Assembly: GCF_020509005.1 (NCBI RefSeq)
Contig: NC_063014.1
Span: 2,046,001 to 2,110,000, forward strand
Direction: 5' to 3'
Source of the DNA: Fulvia fulva
Lineage: Eukaryota > Ascomycota > Dothideomycetes > Mycosphaerellales > Mycosphaerellaceae
DNA length: 64,000 nucleotides
The notes under the pieces were generated by a model. It was not told where the DNA came from and did no database searches. It was given only the letters and a program-made list of their open reading frames with translations. Shown here piece by piece: positions 1 to 12,100 of the stretch. Positions within the stretch are counted from its first letter, which is position 1, and every line of letters begins with the position of its first letter. Made by a program: the position numbers and the translations under genes.

Positions 1-2000
1 GTACCTAGGTCCTTCGGGGTATTAAGGGCAATTACGTTACTCGCTATTAAGTCTAGTACTTCGTCGGCTATAGGGTACGGCTCTATAAGGCTTTCCTAGG
101 AAGGGTAGTATATATTAAAGTCTCCTACTACGATATAGTACCCTTGTCTCTTTAGCGTACTGTCTAGGTATCTATAGACCCTAAGGTCGCGGCTCGACCT
201 CGAGGCTAGCGGTTATATATATAGGTTATATATCTAGGTACTACCTATATAGAGGGAGGTAATATCGCTCCGCCTTCTTCGTCTACGTAGTATACTACCT
301 CCTAGTCGGATTCTAGTATATCCTTACTAATATAGAAGTACGTACGGGGTCTACTATCGCCTCGTAGGTATATCGTCTAGCCTAGTAACTTATAGGTCGT
401 TAGTCTCTTATAGTACGGGTTAATCTATAGCTCCTAGATTACTAGGACGTAGTAGACGTACGGGTCCGCCTCGTATAGGAAATAGTTCTAGACTATATCC
501 TTACTATAGTTAACATTATACTAGATAATGCTAACCGTATCGAGGCTAGTTATTGTTATCGACAATCATTTCCTCTATAATGTCCTATGTCCTATTACTT
601 AGCGCGTCCTAGTCTACGCGTATCGGTTATATACTAAAGGGGAGCCGGGCCTAGTTAGATTCCCTCGCCGTAGCTAGTAGAGTACGTAGCCTCCCGTACG
701 CCCTAGGTTACGTATCCTTTATATCGTTCTCGGCTCTAGGGCGCTTATACCTAACCGCCGCTAGCTAGTTCCGGTATAGGCTAGCCTTACGGCCGCCGTA
801 GAATCTTAGGGCGACGGTTCTGTTTATAATTGCCTTTTTTTCGCTAGTTTCCGCTATAGGTATTCCGCGCTATATAATAGGTAGTGCCCCGGACAGTTCG
901 CGTACCGTCTCGTATCCGATATATAGTCCCTAGATATATAGTCTCCTATATAGTTCGAGTAGGCCTACTTATTTATATACGTATAGGTTTAGTGTCTATA
1001 CTGTTAGTATTTAAAGTATTAGAGGACACGAAAGGATAAGGAGTACTTTTCTACTATCTTAAGGCTATATTACTAGATTAGCCCTTATTCTATCGCTAGA
1101 TCCGCCGCTTTCGCGTCTTATAGCTATACTATTAGCGCCGAGGCCTTCTTACCTTCTAGCTATTTCCTATAGAGCCAAGTCGCCTTCTAGATTAGAGAGT
1201 TAAGAGTGACCGGGTTGTCCTCTTAGAGAGTACGTAGGTGACCTTAGTTAGTTAGGTCGAACTCCTTAGGTATATCGTAGACTAGGATCGTAAATTACTT
1301 CGTTAAGACCTTCGCTAATACCGTAACCCTAGATACCTACTATAGCTATACCTCTAGGTACCTCCTAGTAGTAGTAGAGCTAGTATAGATCTATAGAGTA
1401 CCGTTAGACTATTAGTTCACTACGACTACCCCTAGTTAGTTAATTTGTTAGGCGAGCTCCTTGTTCGATAGCTTCGTAACTTCGGCCTAGTCTTCCTTTA
1501 CTACGATACGGATCGTAACTATATCGTACGTTAGGCGAGGGCCTAGTATCGATACCGCGACCGATACCTAGCTATAGGGGTGTTAATTCCGGGTGGCCTT
1601 ACTAATCGCTTAAGACGTCGTCCTTATTTCTTATTACCCTCGGTAATACGACAGTATAAGCGCCGTACGTAGCTATATAATTATTACCTATAGAGACCGG
1701 TATAGGGGCTAATCGTTAGTTTCTATACTTTTTACGTCCTCTATAAGTTGCTACTAGTTCTCTTAGGGGAGCTTCGCCTATAGAGCCGTAGGCGCCGTTA
1801 GTACCGTAGCCTAGGCTACTATTACCTAGGAGTTACCTAATGTAGCTAGGCACCTCTACGGCGTTTAGAGCTAAAGAAATAGGGTAAAGAGAACTTTAAG
1901 CTATCTAGATTAAATAAGGTAGAACTCCCTCAATTCTAGGGGTAGTGGCCTACTTTATAGATCGTTAGAATAGCCTTAATAAGAGCTTTCGAATATGTCG
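1..2000 (-). mobile_element. RIP-mutated Tad1/I-like LINE, copy A (cut by window edge)
   Basis: On the minus strand this is a copy of the 5' part of the intact LINE at 14716-19665: position 1 pairs with about 16733 and position 2000 with about 14731. It therefore covers the 5' UTR, all of ORF1 and the first part of the ORF2 endonuclease. Compared with the intact element nearly every CpA and TpG is TpA, while CpG is kept, which is the RIP pattern. ORF1 is full of TAG/TAA codons and cannot be translated. The element continues off the left edge. Confidence 0.9.
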
Positions 2001-2083
2001 TCAAGTATATATAATATAGATGTTTAATCCGAAAGAAAATCCCGTAGCCTTATATATCTTCGGGATAGGTAGGAGACTTTTCG
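2001..2083. other. Junction with a short Gypsy-Z-like fragment
   Basis: Bases about 2003-2041 match Gypsy-Z at about 24175-24213 with two or three mismatches. The remaining ~40 bases before the pogo remnant match nothing I could identify. This looks like a recombination or nested-insertion scar between LINE copy A and pogo copy A. Confidence 0.55.
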
Positions 2084-2830
2084 TCTTAATTAGATAGACA
2101 CGTTTAATAGGCGGTATCGTAAGCTAAAGATTCGTATAACACGTAGATTCGATCGTTAGCGAGCCCTAATAGAAGATCTAGACGTTATCGAGAAGTAGTT
2201 CTTACTTATACGTAATATAAAGGAGAAGTATAGTATCCTTAACTAGGACACCTATAACTTCGACGAGATAGGGTTTATAATATATATTATTACGTCTTAG
2301 AGCGTCGTTACGGGTTTAGAAAGGCGTAGTAGAAAGAGGAAGGCCGTTTAATAGAGTTATAGAGAGGGAGTAGAGAGATAGCGTATTAGAGAGCTCTTAT
2401 ACGAAGCGAGATTTATAAGCTACCTAAGTCTAACAAGGCCCTTATATAGCAGAAAGTACAAAAGCGCAAGTATATTTAGTCTAGAGGGTCTCTAACCTTC
2501 GATAAGGCGTCGTAATCGATACCTCTAGAGGATACTAGGAGGTAGGAAGTGAGTAGAGAGTCGCTAGATAGTGTTCGGCTAGTACTAAGGCTACGACGCT
2601 TTAAGTAATATAGTAAGTCGGGGTATAACGTATATACCTATTAAGTAGACTCGCTAGATAGCGAAGAATTTAAAGAGGAATTGTCCTCCTAGTAACGATT
2701 CTATAGGATATCGTCGTATTAAGATACCGTCGTAATTAAAGTAGAAGTAGTATAGTTCTTAGTAAAAGTAGCCCGCTCGGTAGTATAGCCCGCTTAGTAG
2801 TATAGCCCGCTCGGTAGTAAAGTACGTTAC
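2084..2830 (+). pseudogene. pogo/Fot1-type DNA transposon remnant, copy A
   Basis: A RIP-mutated piece of a Tc1/mariner-superfamily pogo/Fot1 transposase. One frame reads RRFDR, then RALIEDLDVIEK, then DTYNFDEIGF, which matches the start of the DDE catalytic core in this family. After SVVTGLERRSRKRK the frame jumps to a basic C-terminal tail (QKVQKRKY...SRGSLTFDKAS), so the rest of the DDE domain is missing. The same junction occurs in copy B (19779-28058), so both descend from one internally deleted element. The right end (2752-2830) is the terminal inverted repeat, with three imperfect units of about 17 bp around AGCCCGCTCG. Confidence 0.8.
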
Positions 2831-3212
2831 TATATTTTATATACTAGTTCTTTTAGTTAGCGGCTTATAGTTACTATAGTTGTTATAATAGTTAGTCGCT
2901 ATCCTCCGCTTCTCCCGGGCGCGTCGTCGCTCCGCGCGTCGCTCTTCGTCCTCCGCTATTTAATAGTATTATCGGTATATATAATAGGGCCCTATCCTAT
3001 CGAGTTAAGGGCGCTCTTTACTTTTACGACGCTATCCCCCCGTCGTTCATTATTCCCTTAAGGATCCGTATCCTTAGGCTTTAATAATAGTAAGTAGCTC
3101 CTTATCGTAGATATTATAGTTATTTCTTCTTATATAAAATATAGTAGCTAAAGATAGCCGTTAAATAAGTAACGAGGATTGAAGAGCCTTAGGCGCTTTA
3201 CGAGGACTAGCT
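2831..3212. other. Unassigned decayed DNA bordering the gene island
   Basis: TA-rich, CpA-poor sequence with no reading frame I recognise. The composition changes at about 3210-3240 into normal gene-flank sequence, marking the left edge of the island that holds VPS33 and HTS1. 3213-3459 is the 3' flank of VPS33 and shows no gene. Confidence 0.5.
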
Positions 3213-3459
3213 CTACCGCCTCGCGACACATTTTATTAGTAGGGCTCGGACGTTGCCGAGGGACAAGGTTTTGCTAGTCGTTGCCAGAATATAGACTACT
3301 GTCGACGCGACTTGAGACGTCATCGTCCTTGCCTTGCCATCACGAAAGCACGTGCGAAGCAACCTTCGCGTCATGCACATGTGCAGACCAGTGCTGTTGT
3401 AAACGACTTGATACTGTGCTACTTCAGTCTTAGATGTAGATGCTGTCCACTCACTCCGC

Positions 3460-5767
3460 TTATCCCTCCCCACCGAAAGCTCTCTTCTCAACCGCCACAT
3501 CGACCGCTCTCTTGCCGTTGATGATACCCGTCGTCCCAATCACCAACTTCCTTCCACTACTCTCCTCAAGCTGCTGGCTAACAAATCTTAAAGCCGCTAT
3601 TTCTGCATACGTCACGCCACCCAGGAAGAACACAACGCTGACCTTCGGCCCTTCCTTAATCCCACGCAAAGTCTTACGGGCGTGAGATGCGTCTGCGTCG
3701 CTGCCTTTCTGAGTGATGTCGACCGTCGCACCTCGAATTCGGGAGATGGCGTCTTCGAAATGTTTCCAGCCTGTGCCGGACGTCCCGGGTGTTGCAGAGT
3801 TGGAGGTGGCGTTTTTGGGGTTGGATATATTGTGCAGGTATATCTTCTGCAAGATGCATTGCACAAGCCTCACGCTCAGAGGGGCATAGCCAGAGAAGAC
3901 GTAAGCAACATCCTCCGGGTCTGATTCTTTCACTTCGTCAATCCAAAGTGAGAGTGCCTTGCGCGAGCCGTTCCAGTCGGTGGCTGTTTGGCCGGCTGCG
4001 CCGGCGATCGGGTTGAGGTAGCCTCGGTGTGACTCCTTGGGCAGTAGCAAGTTCATCTTCCCGAGGGAGGTGAGGGTCAGAGCATGTTGGTATCCATAGG
4101 CTTGGAGGATGTGACGTTTGAAGTGGTCCAGATCTCGTTGCCGGATGCCATTGGAGAGGCAGGACTCTAAACATAGGAGGCGCAGGACAGTGGTTAGTGG
4201 CGTGTCACGGGCGATCAGTTCTTCAATGTTCTCGTGCACAGTCGTGGGGTCTGTACCCGCGAGGAGATTCTGCTGCACTTCCAGCATGCGCCCGAAGCTC
4301 TCGCTGCGGGTCACTCTCATGAGCTCCTCTGCTAGACTGGTGTGGATCTTAAGACTGGCCGATTCAGCCTGATAGGATGGCAGTTTCGCGACCACGTTCT
4401 TCAGGTCTGCTACTGTTTGGTCCTTGTTGTGCATGGTTTCGTTGTCGGACGCTAGGCGGCGAGCTGTGCGGTTGAGCATTGGACCGACTGTAGCGAAATT
4501 GGCATCCCGCAGATCGGGATATAGCTTATCTGTGCCATCTAGAACGACTTTCCGTTTGGTTGCAGCAGTCGGCGTTGGTGTCGAGCCATTGGTTTGTGAC
4601 TGTGATTGTGTTGGCGGTGCACCGCCGAGGATGGAAGAGTCGACTTCGGTGGTGTTGTTGGTGATACCAAATGCTTCATCCAGTAGGCCTTCGTAGGTCA
4701 GCTGCGTTGACAGCACTGTGGGAAAGTCCACATCGCGGTCGATGATGATCAAGTTCTCAATCAGATGACTTGGGGTGAGGCCAAAGGATGTGAGGTATGC
4801 GCTGTTTGGATCTACAGCGGCATTGACGTCTTCTTCATTGCGCATTCGTTGCAGCAGATCAGCCAGTCTCTTTGCGTTGTCACCTTTGCCCAGGATACGT
4901 GGAAACAGGCCATACTGCTTTTGCAGCAGCATCAATGCCTTCGCAGATGCGAAGAGGCTTGTCGGGTCCTTCCTTAGACACAGCTGGCTGAAGGCATCGT
5001 CGAGCTCGAGCGACAGAAGATCCGGCTCCAGAGGAACAAAGTGGAGCGCAAGCTCGGTGATGTTTGCTTCTCCCAGCACACCATGTTCTTCGAGTATCAG
5101 GTTGCTGACTAGTGTCCGCCGTGGTACCCAGATGATGGTGAAGTCGTGGTCGGTCTGGCTTTGACTCCGAACAAGCTTGATCTGTTCTGCTTCAGTCAGC
5201 CACTGCAAGGCAGCCATGAGCAGTGATTTTTATGTCGGGCTGTAAGCATGTACTGATCTCCGCACTTGATTGAAAGGTACACGTGAGGCCAATGATGATG
5301 CTGTCGCACTGTTGCTTTTGGCTACAAGACTGGATATACAGAGTAGAGATAGAAAAGTCTGCATACCCTACTTTTAGAGCCGAGGAAGGGAGGGTGAACT
5401 GGGAGGACAAGAATAAGAGAGATGGCGTACCTGCTAGCATGCGTATCTTCTTTGCATCCTCTCCACGGACCATGAAGATGATGTTTCGCTGGCTGGAGTC
5501 GATGTTGTGGTTCTCGAGGAAGAACGGCTTGTCCACGCCATACTCTTGGAGCGTGCTGAACTTGACGATGAGGCCAACGGTGCCAGCTAAAGACTTCTCA
5601 ATGACCAGGTTCTTCTTGCCACGGACCTGGACAGGGTTAGCAGGCAGAAATTTTCACGAGAGACAGACGCCATTGCCTACAGCTTCCAGGTGATGCAAGA
5701 GCTCCCTCCGCGCCTTGTCAGTGATCTCCTGGGTGTTGATGGCCGTTGCGGCCGCGTGGACAGCCAT
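3460..5767 (-). CDS. VPS33: Vacuolar sorting protein Vps33 (Sec1/Munc18 family), three exons
   Basis: Sec1/Munc18 protein that chaperones SNARE assembly as a core subunit of the HOPS and CORVET tethering complexes at the vacuole and endosome. I assemble exon 1 5767-5681, intron 5680-5627 (54 nt, GT...AG, branch-like CTAAC), exon 2 5626-5431, intron 5430-5187 (244 nt), exon 3 5186-3460. Phases agree and the product is 669 aa, normal for fungal Vps33. The N-terminus starts MAVHAAATAINTQEITDK. Family blocks include GKKNLVIEKSLAGTVGLIVKF, IIFMVRGEDAKKIRMLAEQI, WVPRRTLVSNLILEEHGVLG, IIIDRDVDFPTVLSTQLTYE and a C-terminal VVFFLGGVTYAEIAALRF. A Gln/Thr/Ser/Pro-rich loop (SQSQTNGSTPTPT) follows TQLTYEGLLDEAFG. 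An ATG at 5217 opens the longest single frame, but it lies inside intron 2: an in-frame stop precedes it and the family alignment needs the CAG acceptor at 5187. The intron 2 acceptor is the least certain point. Confidence 0.93.
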
Positions 5768-6141
5768 TACATTGGTGGTAATGGGGTGATGGTCCAGGCG
5801 GTGATGTTGGTTCCGAGGGCAAGATCGTGACCCAGATCGTCCCCGCCTAGATCAGCTCCTGATGGTGGCCGCTCGCCTCATACTTCCGGGCGGTGTGTTG
5901 AATGCTTCAATCAGGCTGCCGTGGGGAAGGGCAATGTCGATGTCGATGTTCTGCTGGTATTGCTATTGCTTTGGTGGTGGTCGGAAAGTGGCAGGCAAGC
6001 AGGGTAGTTCTGAAACACGCTGACTAATAGAAACTCTGACGCAGGTCCGAACCGAAGTGATGTGGGCAGTGACTCTTTTGCTGAGCAGCGAGTCAACTGT
6101 ATGTAGACATTCACTCACTCCACCGAAACACGCTCTTTTGC
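5768..6141. promoter_or_regulatory. Shared VPS33/HTS1 divergent promoter region
   Basis: The 374 bp between the two start codons must hold both promoters and 5' UTRs. The VPS33-proximal half is G/T-rich on the plus strand. I saw no convincing TATA box or long pyrimidine tract. There is no sign of RIP here, unlike the DNA beyond either gene. Confidence 0.6.
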
Positions 6142-7848
6142 ATGAAGCGCTTCCCGCGAACAGCCCTCTCCGCTCCTTTGCATCATACCCTGTGCTATCG
6201 ACTGCCGAGTCCACGCTTCACTCCCTTCAACCACTTTCGAGCAATCACCATCAACACCGACGACATGGGGAAAGAGAAGGCGCCGCAGTTCCCCTTGAAG
6301 GTGCCCAAGGGTACCAAAGATTGGGATGGCAAGGACATGGTCATCAGGGAGAAGATCTTCAACACCATCACTGACGTCTTCAAGCGCCACGGAGCAGTGA
6401 CAATTGACACGCCAGTCTTCGAGCTCAAGGAGATCCTCTCAGGCAAATACGGCGAAGACAGCAAACTCATCTACGACCTCGCAGACCAAGGCGGCGAACT
6501 CTGTTCCCTCCGCTACGACCTCACAGTGCCCTTCGCGCGATGGCTCGCCATGAACTCCTCCGTCCAGAACATCAAGCGCTACCACATCGCCAAAGTCTAC
6601 CGCCGAGATCAGCCCGCCATGACCAAAGGCCGCATGCGTGAGTTCTACCAATGCGACTTCGACATTGCTGGTGCCTACGACCCAATGCTTCCCGATGCCG
6701 AGATTCTGCGAATCACATGCGAGATCTTCGAGGCGCTGGGCTGGAAGGGCCGATACACGATCAAGCTCAATCACCGCAAGATTCTGGATGGTATATTCTT
6801 GGTGTGTGGTGTCCCTACGGACAAGGTGCGGACGATATCGTCGGCGGTGGACAAGCTGGATAAGTCGCCGTGGGAGGAGGTGCGGAAAGAGATGACCGAG
6901 GAGAAGGGGCTAGATCCGGACGTGGCAGATCGCATCGGCGAGTATGTGGTGCAGAAGGGCGGACAAGAGCTGCTGGAGAAGCTACAGAAGGGCGAGAAGC
7001 TATCGAACATCGAGTCGGCAAAGGTACGTTGTGCGCGCTCGTGAGCACATGCTGTGGCTTTGGCGGGTGCATACCGGTCACCAAACTAACGCTATTGGAA
7101 ATCGCAGGCCGGTCTCGAGGATATCTCACTCCTCTTCAGCTATTTACGAACTTTCGGCATCCTCGAGCGCATTTCATTCGACATGTCGCTCGCGCGCGGA
7201 CTCGACTACTACACAGGACTCATTTACGAGGTCGTCACAGAAGGCTCCGCACCACCCGCATCGGAAGCGAATGGCGCGCCAAAGCGAAAGTCAAAGAAAC
7301 CATCGAAATCAGCAGACGGAGACGAAGACCGCTCTGACGACCCCAGCGTCGGGGTGGGTTCCGTGGCAGCGGGAGGACGCTACGACAACCTCGTGGCCAT
7401 GTTTAGCGGAAAGCAGCAGATTCCTTGTGTCGGCATCTCCTTCGGTGTGGAGCGCATTTTCAGTATCACGAAACAACGACTGGCGACTGATGCATCGGCG
7501 GCACCGATCCGAATGAGTGAAGTGGATGTGTATGTGATGGCCTTTGGTGGCAAGGGCTTTGAGGGCCTACTACAAGAGCGCATGGACGTTGCTAAGAGAC
7601 TCTGGGACGCTGGGATCAAAGCGGAATTCAGCTGGAAAGTCAAGCCGAAGCTGCCGCAGCAGTTCAAGGCCGCGGAAGCTAACTCCGTGCCTTTTGCTGT
7701 CATCTTAGGCGAGGAGGAGCTTGCTGCTGGCCAAATCAAAATCAAAGAGATGGGACTACCGGAGGGCCACGCAGAGAAGGACGGCGTGTTGGTACAGCTA
7801 GTGGACCTCGAGCGGGAGGTGAAGGACAGGATTGCGCGACAAACATAA
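6142..7848 (+). CDS. HTS1: Histidyl-tRNA synthetase, one intron, candidate dual mitochondrial/cytosolic starts
   Basis: Class II aminoacyl-tRNA synthetase that charges tRNA-His with histidine. Exons 6142-7023 and 7108-7848; the 84-nt intron has GTACGT donor, ACTAAC branch site and CAG acceptor. Product 540 aa, close to yeast Hts1. Motif 2 is [20 protein letters not shown] (about residues 153-172); the histidine-specific block is [15 protein letters not shown] (from about 322); [10 protein letters not shown] and motif 3 [12 protein letters not shown] (about 401-412) follow, then the C-terminal anticodon-binding domain. Residues 1-41 are Arg-rich with no acidic residue until 40, like a mitochondrial presequence. 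A second in-frame ATG (6265, Met42, [12 protein letters not shown]) sits in a stronger context (GACATGG) than the first (TGCATGA), so leaky scanning could give both forms, as known for yeast HTS1. A charged low-complexity insert (about residues 341-379, with KRKSKKPSK) interrupts the catalytic domain. Confidence 0.97.
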
Positions 7849-8644
7849 GTATATCCCTTCGTAAGACTTTTTACCTTACCTCTTTCCAGCCGTTTCGTTG
7901 GCCTTTCGACGCCTTTCCCACGATAACTGACCCCGCCAAAGCGAGCGCGTCCACCCTTCAATATTCGTTCGATATTTGATGGCGAAGAAGGCGAAGCGAC
8001 GTTGCGAAGCGCCTGACGGCCAAACGCGCCAACCTTGCCTACAGCCGCTTACGAGACACCCTTTAAAACAGCTCTGTTTCGTAAGTCTCTCGACAACGGT
8101 ATATTAGAGTGTTATAAAAGTTGTCCTTAGCTGTCGCCCGGGCAATGCTTTATATATAAATATAGCTTATATAAAATATAAATAATTAGATTACGAGTAG
8201 TTAGATACATCCCGATTTAAAGGTCGTTTTAGTAGCCAACTTTATAGGTAGACCCGAAAAGCGCGTTTAGCTATTCGACCCGTAGGGTATAAGCTAGCTT
8301 CTATAAAATTTTTATAGCTTATATATGTCGCGATCTAAGCGTATATATAAATTATAGCCTATTATTAAAACTTAAGGCTACGTACGCTATTAAATAGGTA
8401 CGAGTTACGTAGGAGTAGAAGAGGGCGGATTACACGAAAGACGAAGAAGGACCTAATAGGATAGCGTATATCTATATATAGTATCGCCGGTGTTAGTATA
8501 GGTAGATACTAGGTGTCCGGATGTTTACTAGCCTATAGGCTAGTAAACCCGAGTTACGTAATCTAGTTACATAACACACCTACACCTATATACTTGTCCT
8601 ACGGCCTATATGTTCTTAATATACGCTAAGAATTAGGTAACTAA
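7849..8644. other. HTS1 3' flank grading into decayed DNA
   Basis: To about 8100 the sequence has normal gene-flank composition. From about 8100 it becomes TA-rich with almost no CpA. I find no reading frame or recognisable element there. This is the right edge of the gene island; Gypsy-1 begins at 8645 after the target repeat CTAA. Confidence 0.5.
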
Positions 8645-9087
8645 TGTCAGGGCGAGAGCCTAGCCTATAAGATATAAGGGTAAAAGCGAGAATATAGGTA
8701 CGAAGTGTAGATACAAAAGGGTATAGTATGATTGCTACATAAAACAAAAGACGAAGAAAGCAAGAGAGGCCTAGGGAAGGCCAGATATTTATACGCGACC
8801 CTCGCGAGTGCGTGTCCCCGTATTAATAGGGCTAACCCGTACGAAGCCGCGCTTAGTAGCTTTGCTCAAAACCTTATTCCAACCTGCCCTACGTTCCGAG
8901 TCTTCTACGTGCTTTAAGGTTTAGTAGAGGGGTGAATTTGGAGGGCTAGGTCCCGTAGTGAATGTTACGGGGCATATAATTCTTAGCGCTTATACACTAA
9001 GCTAGACTGTCACTTCTTAACGACTTCTAAGCGCTCTAAGGCTCTTCTGTCCCTACCTTCTATACACTCTATAGGGAGACTATGACA
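8645..9087 (-). repeat. Gypsy-1 3' LTR (443 bp)
   Basis: Starts TGTCAGGGCG and ends CTATGACA, so it has short terminal inverted repeats. A G-run on the minus strand next to its inner edge (9091-9097) is a plausible polypurine tract. The TTG-initiated 60-residue frame inside (8732-8917) also occurs in the other LTR but does not look like a gene. Confidence 0.92.
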
Positions 9088-9139
9088 GTAGCCCCCCCGA
9101 ACAAAGCTAAGTTCCTACGAAGCCGTAGTAGTTCTATAT

Positions 9140-12100
9140 ATCGAGGATGTTCAGCTTTAGTACTAGGCCTAGGCCTAATATTATAGTCGATATACTATTA
9201 GTAAGTCCCGTCGAAGAGCTTAGATTCGAAGAGCCTACCGATATTGACTTCTAGGCCGTCTACGCGGGCGTAGTATTCTTCGATTGCTTAACGATTAAAG
9301 ATGATATGTTAGATAGGTTCCTATAAGGTATCCTACTTAGGGTAACCTTACTATTCGACTTCATACTTAATCGGCGGTAATCCTTTAACGTCGTTAGGCT
9401 CTACGCGGATTCCCCGGATCTTGCGGACGGCATAGTCGTTAGAAGGTAGGTTAATAGGCTCGTCGACATCTACTTCATCGGGAGGACCTAGTATGTCTTA
9501 GTTTTAGTTCGGGAATAGGTCCTTAGCCGACGGCCGAAGGCGTACGGGATAAAAGACGTCGTAGATCTTTATGTTCGTAGGAAGAGCTAGACGGTAGGCG
9601 TGTGAACTAATACGCTCGGTGATCTTAAAAGGACCTAGGTTCTTCTAGTTCAGCTTCTTAGAGGGGCGGTCCGTCTTAATATTCTTAGAGTTAAGGTAGA
9701 CTATATCGCCTACTTAGTAGTCGGGAGCTAGCTAGCGACGACGATTGGCTTAATCCTCGTAGATTGCTTATACGTACACTATCTCGTCGTGAACTTCTTT
9801 ATAGATCTATAAGAGTATAGTAGCGAACTTGTCTACTACTTACTCGTTTACGTCTTCGGTAGGCGGGAGAGGTTCTTCTAGTTCTATACCTATACGAGGG
9901 TAGTAACCTCTCGTAGTATAGAAGGGAGAGTAGCTAGTAGTCTCCGAGTCCTAGTTACGAGTAGCGAACTCTACCGTAGGGATATACTAAGGCCAATCCT
10001 TCTAGTAGTAGTCGACGAAGTAACGAAGGACCTACTCGAGGATAGCGTTCGTAATTTCGGTCTGGCCGTCGGTCTGTAGCTAAAAACTAGTCGAGAGGTT
10101 ATGCTTAATGTCTAGGATAGTATATAGACGCTTCTAGAAGTACGAGATGAACTAGGTGCCTCTGTTAGAGGTGATACTATCCGGGAGGCCTTGAAGGCGC
10201 TAGACGAATTCGTAGAACAAGCGAGTAGTCTCCTTTACGGTCATACTCTAGTACGGGATTATATACCGGTCCTTAGAGTGACGGTCCACGATCACTAGAA
10301 GGGCCTTTGCTTTTACGCCGCTAAAGGTCTTGCCGTAAGGAAGATCGGTGATAAAGTCTATAGTAATGTGCTTCTACGGACGATTAGGAGCCGGGAGAGG
10401 GTACAAGAGACCGTAGGGACGGTAGCGGTTAGCTTTAGCTCTTCGGTAAGTAGCGTAGTTTAGTACGTAGCGGCGGACGTCCTTCTAGGAATACGGCCAC
10501 TAGTAATACCTAGCGAGGAGCTTATAGGTCTTAGCTACGCCTAGGTGACCCCTAGAGGCGGAGTCGTAGATGATTTGAAGAATCTCAGCTCCGTCATTAG
10601 AGCCTTCGGGCTACGGTACGTAAAGCTTCTTACGGAAGTAGACGACACCTTCCTAGAGCTCGTACTCGGATAGCGAGAAGCCCGGGAATGTCCTCGCGCC
10701 AGATCTAAGGGCCTGAACTAACTCTTAGGCGTCTATGTCGGCATCGTACGCTGTTCGTACTCGTGCTATAATGCCTTCGGGCTGCTCCTTATTATTAAAC
10801 CCCTTAAAGTCTAATTCGGATAAGCCGTCGGTTGTTACTAAGCGCTCTTTATCGTCGTTCAAGTCCTTAGCGTCCGAGGCGTATTCTTTAGGCTCGGATT
10901 CATCGTCACTCTCGTTAAGGTAGGTAGGAGCGAGCACGAGAGTAGTAAAGGAAGCGGCGAGCGTAGGCTAGCCGTTCGATAGGTACTCTCGAAGCTCGGA
11001 AGAGAGGTTATACTCTTTGATGACTTGTTGCCCTACGATTTGCCGGCCCCCTCTTCGATCAACTAGAGAGTCACTAGGGCGGCGGGTAAGGGCGTCGGCT
11101 ATCGAGTTGGCCTTACCGGGCGTGTACGAGATCACGAAGTTGAACCGGGAGAGGAACTCGCTCTAGCGGGCCTAGCGACGATTAAGTAGCTTGCTCTTTA
11201 TAAAGTAGACGAGGTTCTTATAGTCGGAGCTTACTTAGACGGGTATAGTAGAGCCTTCGAGCTCGGGGCGCTACTCTTCGAAAGCTTTAACGATAGCGAG
11301 AAGCTCCTTGTCGTAGATCTCGTAGTTATACTCCGTAGCGGTCAACTTCTTAGAGAGGAAGGCGATAGGTAACTAGGGGGATTCAGGCGAGCGGCGTTAT
11401 AGCAGGACACCGCCTACTACGCCGTCGGATACGTCGGTCTCTATACGGGTCTCTAGTTCGAAATCGAAGTGCTATAGAAGCGGGTTCTTAACAAACTTCG
11501 CTTTAAGCAAGTCAAAAGCCTCCTAGCATTCGTCGGTCTAGGCGAACTTCTCACCCTTACGCGTAAGCTTCGTCAAAGGGCGTACTACGCCCGAAAATGC
11601 GTAGATGAAGCGGCGGTAGAAGTTAGTAAAGCCTAGGAAACCCTAGACCTCTTTGACGTTCGTAGGAGCATCCTATTCGACGATAGCGTCGATCTTCTCT
11701 TAGTCTATCTTAATGCCGTCTACGGTAATAATCAAACTAAGGAACTTGACTTCGGTCTTCTTAAACTCGTACTTGTCGATATCGAGCTACAAGCCGGCGT
11801 CTACGAGCTTCTAAAGGACCTTATAGACGTGCTCGCGGTGCTCCTCCTTAGTCTCGCTATAGACTAGGATGTCGTCGATGTAGGTAGTGTAGAACTGATC
11901 GAGGAACTCCTAAAGGATGTCGTTAATGAAGTTCTAGAAGGTACTAGGCCCGTTATAAACGCCGAAGGGCATAACGAGCGACTCGAACAGCCCGTAGCGA
12001 GTACGGAAGGCTATAAGATACTCGTGTCCTTCTACTATTCGTAACTTATTGAACGTAGCGATGACATCGAGCTTAGTGAAGTACTTAGCCTTAGAGAGGC

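Noticed and set aside
1..3212. Extreme TA-richness as a centromere or AT-isochore of unknown origin
   Set aside because: Most of it aligns to LINE1 and pogo sequence with RIP changes, which explains the composition without invoking centromere function.
3460..5217. VPS33 as a single-exon gene starting at the ATG at 5217
   Set aside because: Vps33 family N-terminal blocks are encoded upstream in two further exons with matching phases; the ATG at 5217 falls inside intron 2.
5192..5536. A 114-residue minus-strand frame as a separate gene
   Set aside because: Its N-terminal part is VPS33 exon 2; the rest is read-through of intron 2.
8732..8917. Small open frame repeated in both Gypsy-1 LTRs (also 14426-14629)
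   Set aside because: It begins at TTG, differs in length between copies because of a RIP-type change, and simply reflects LTR duplication.
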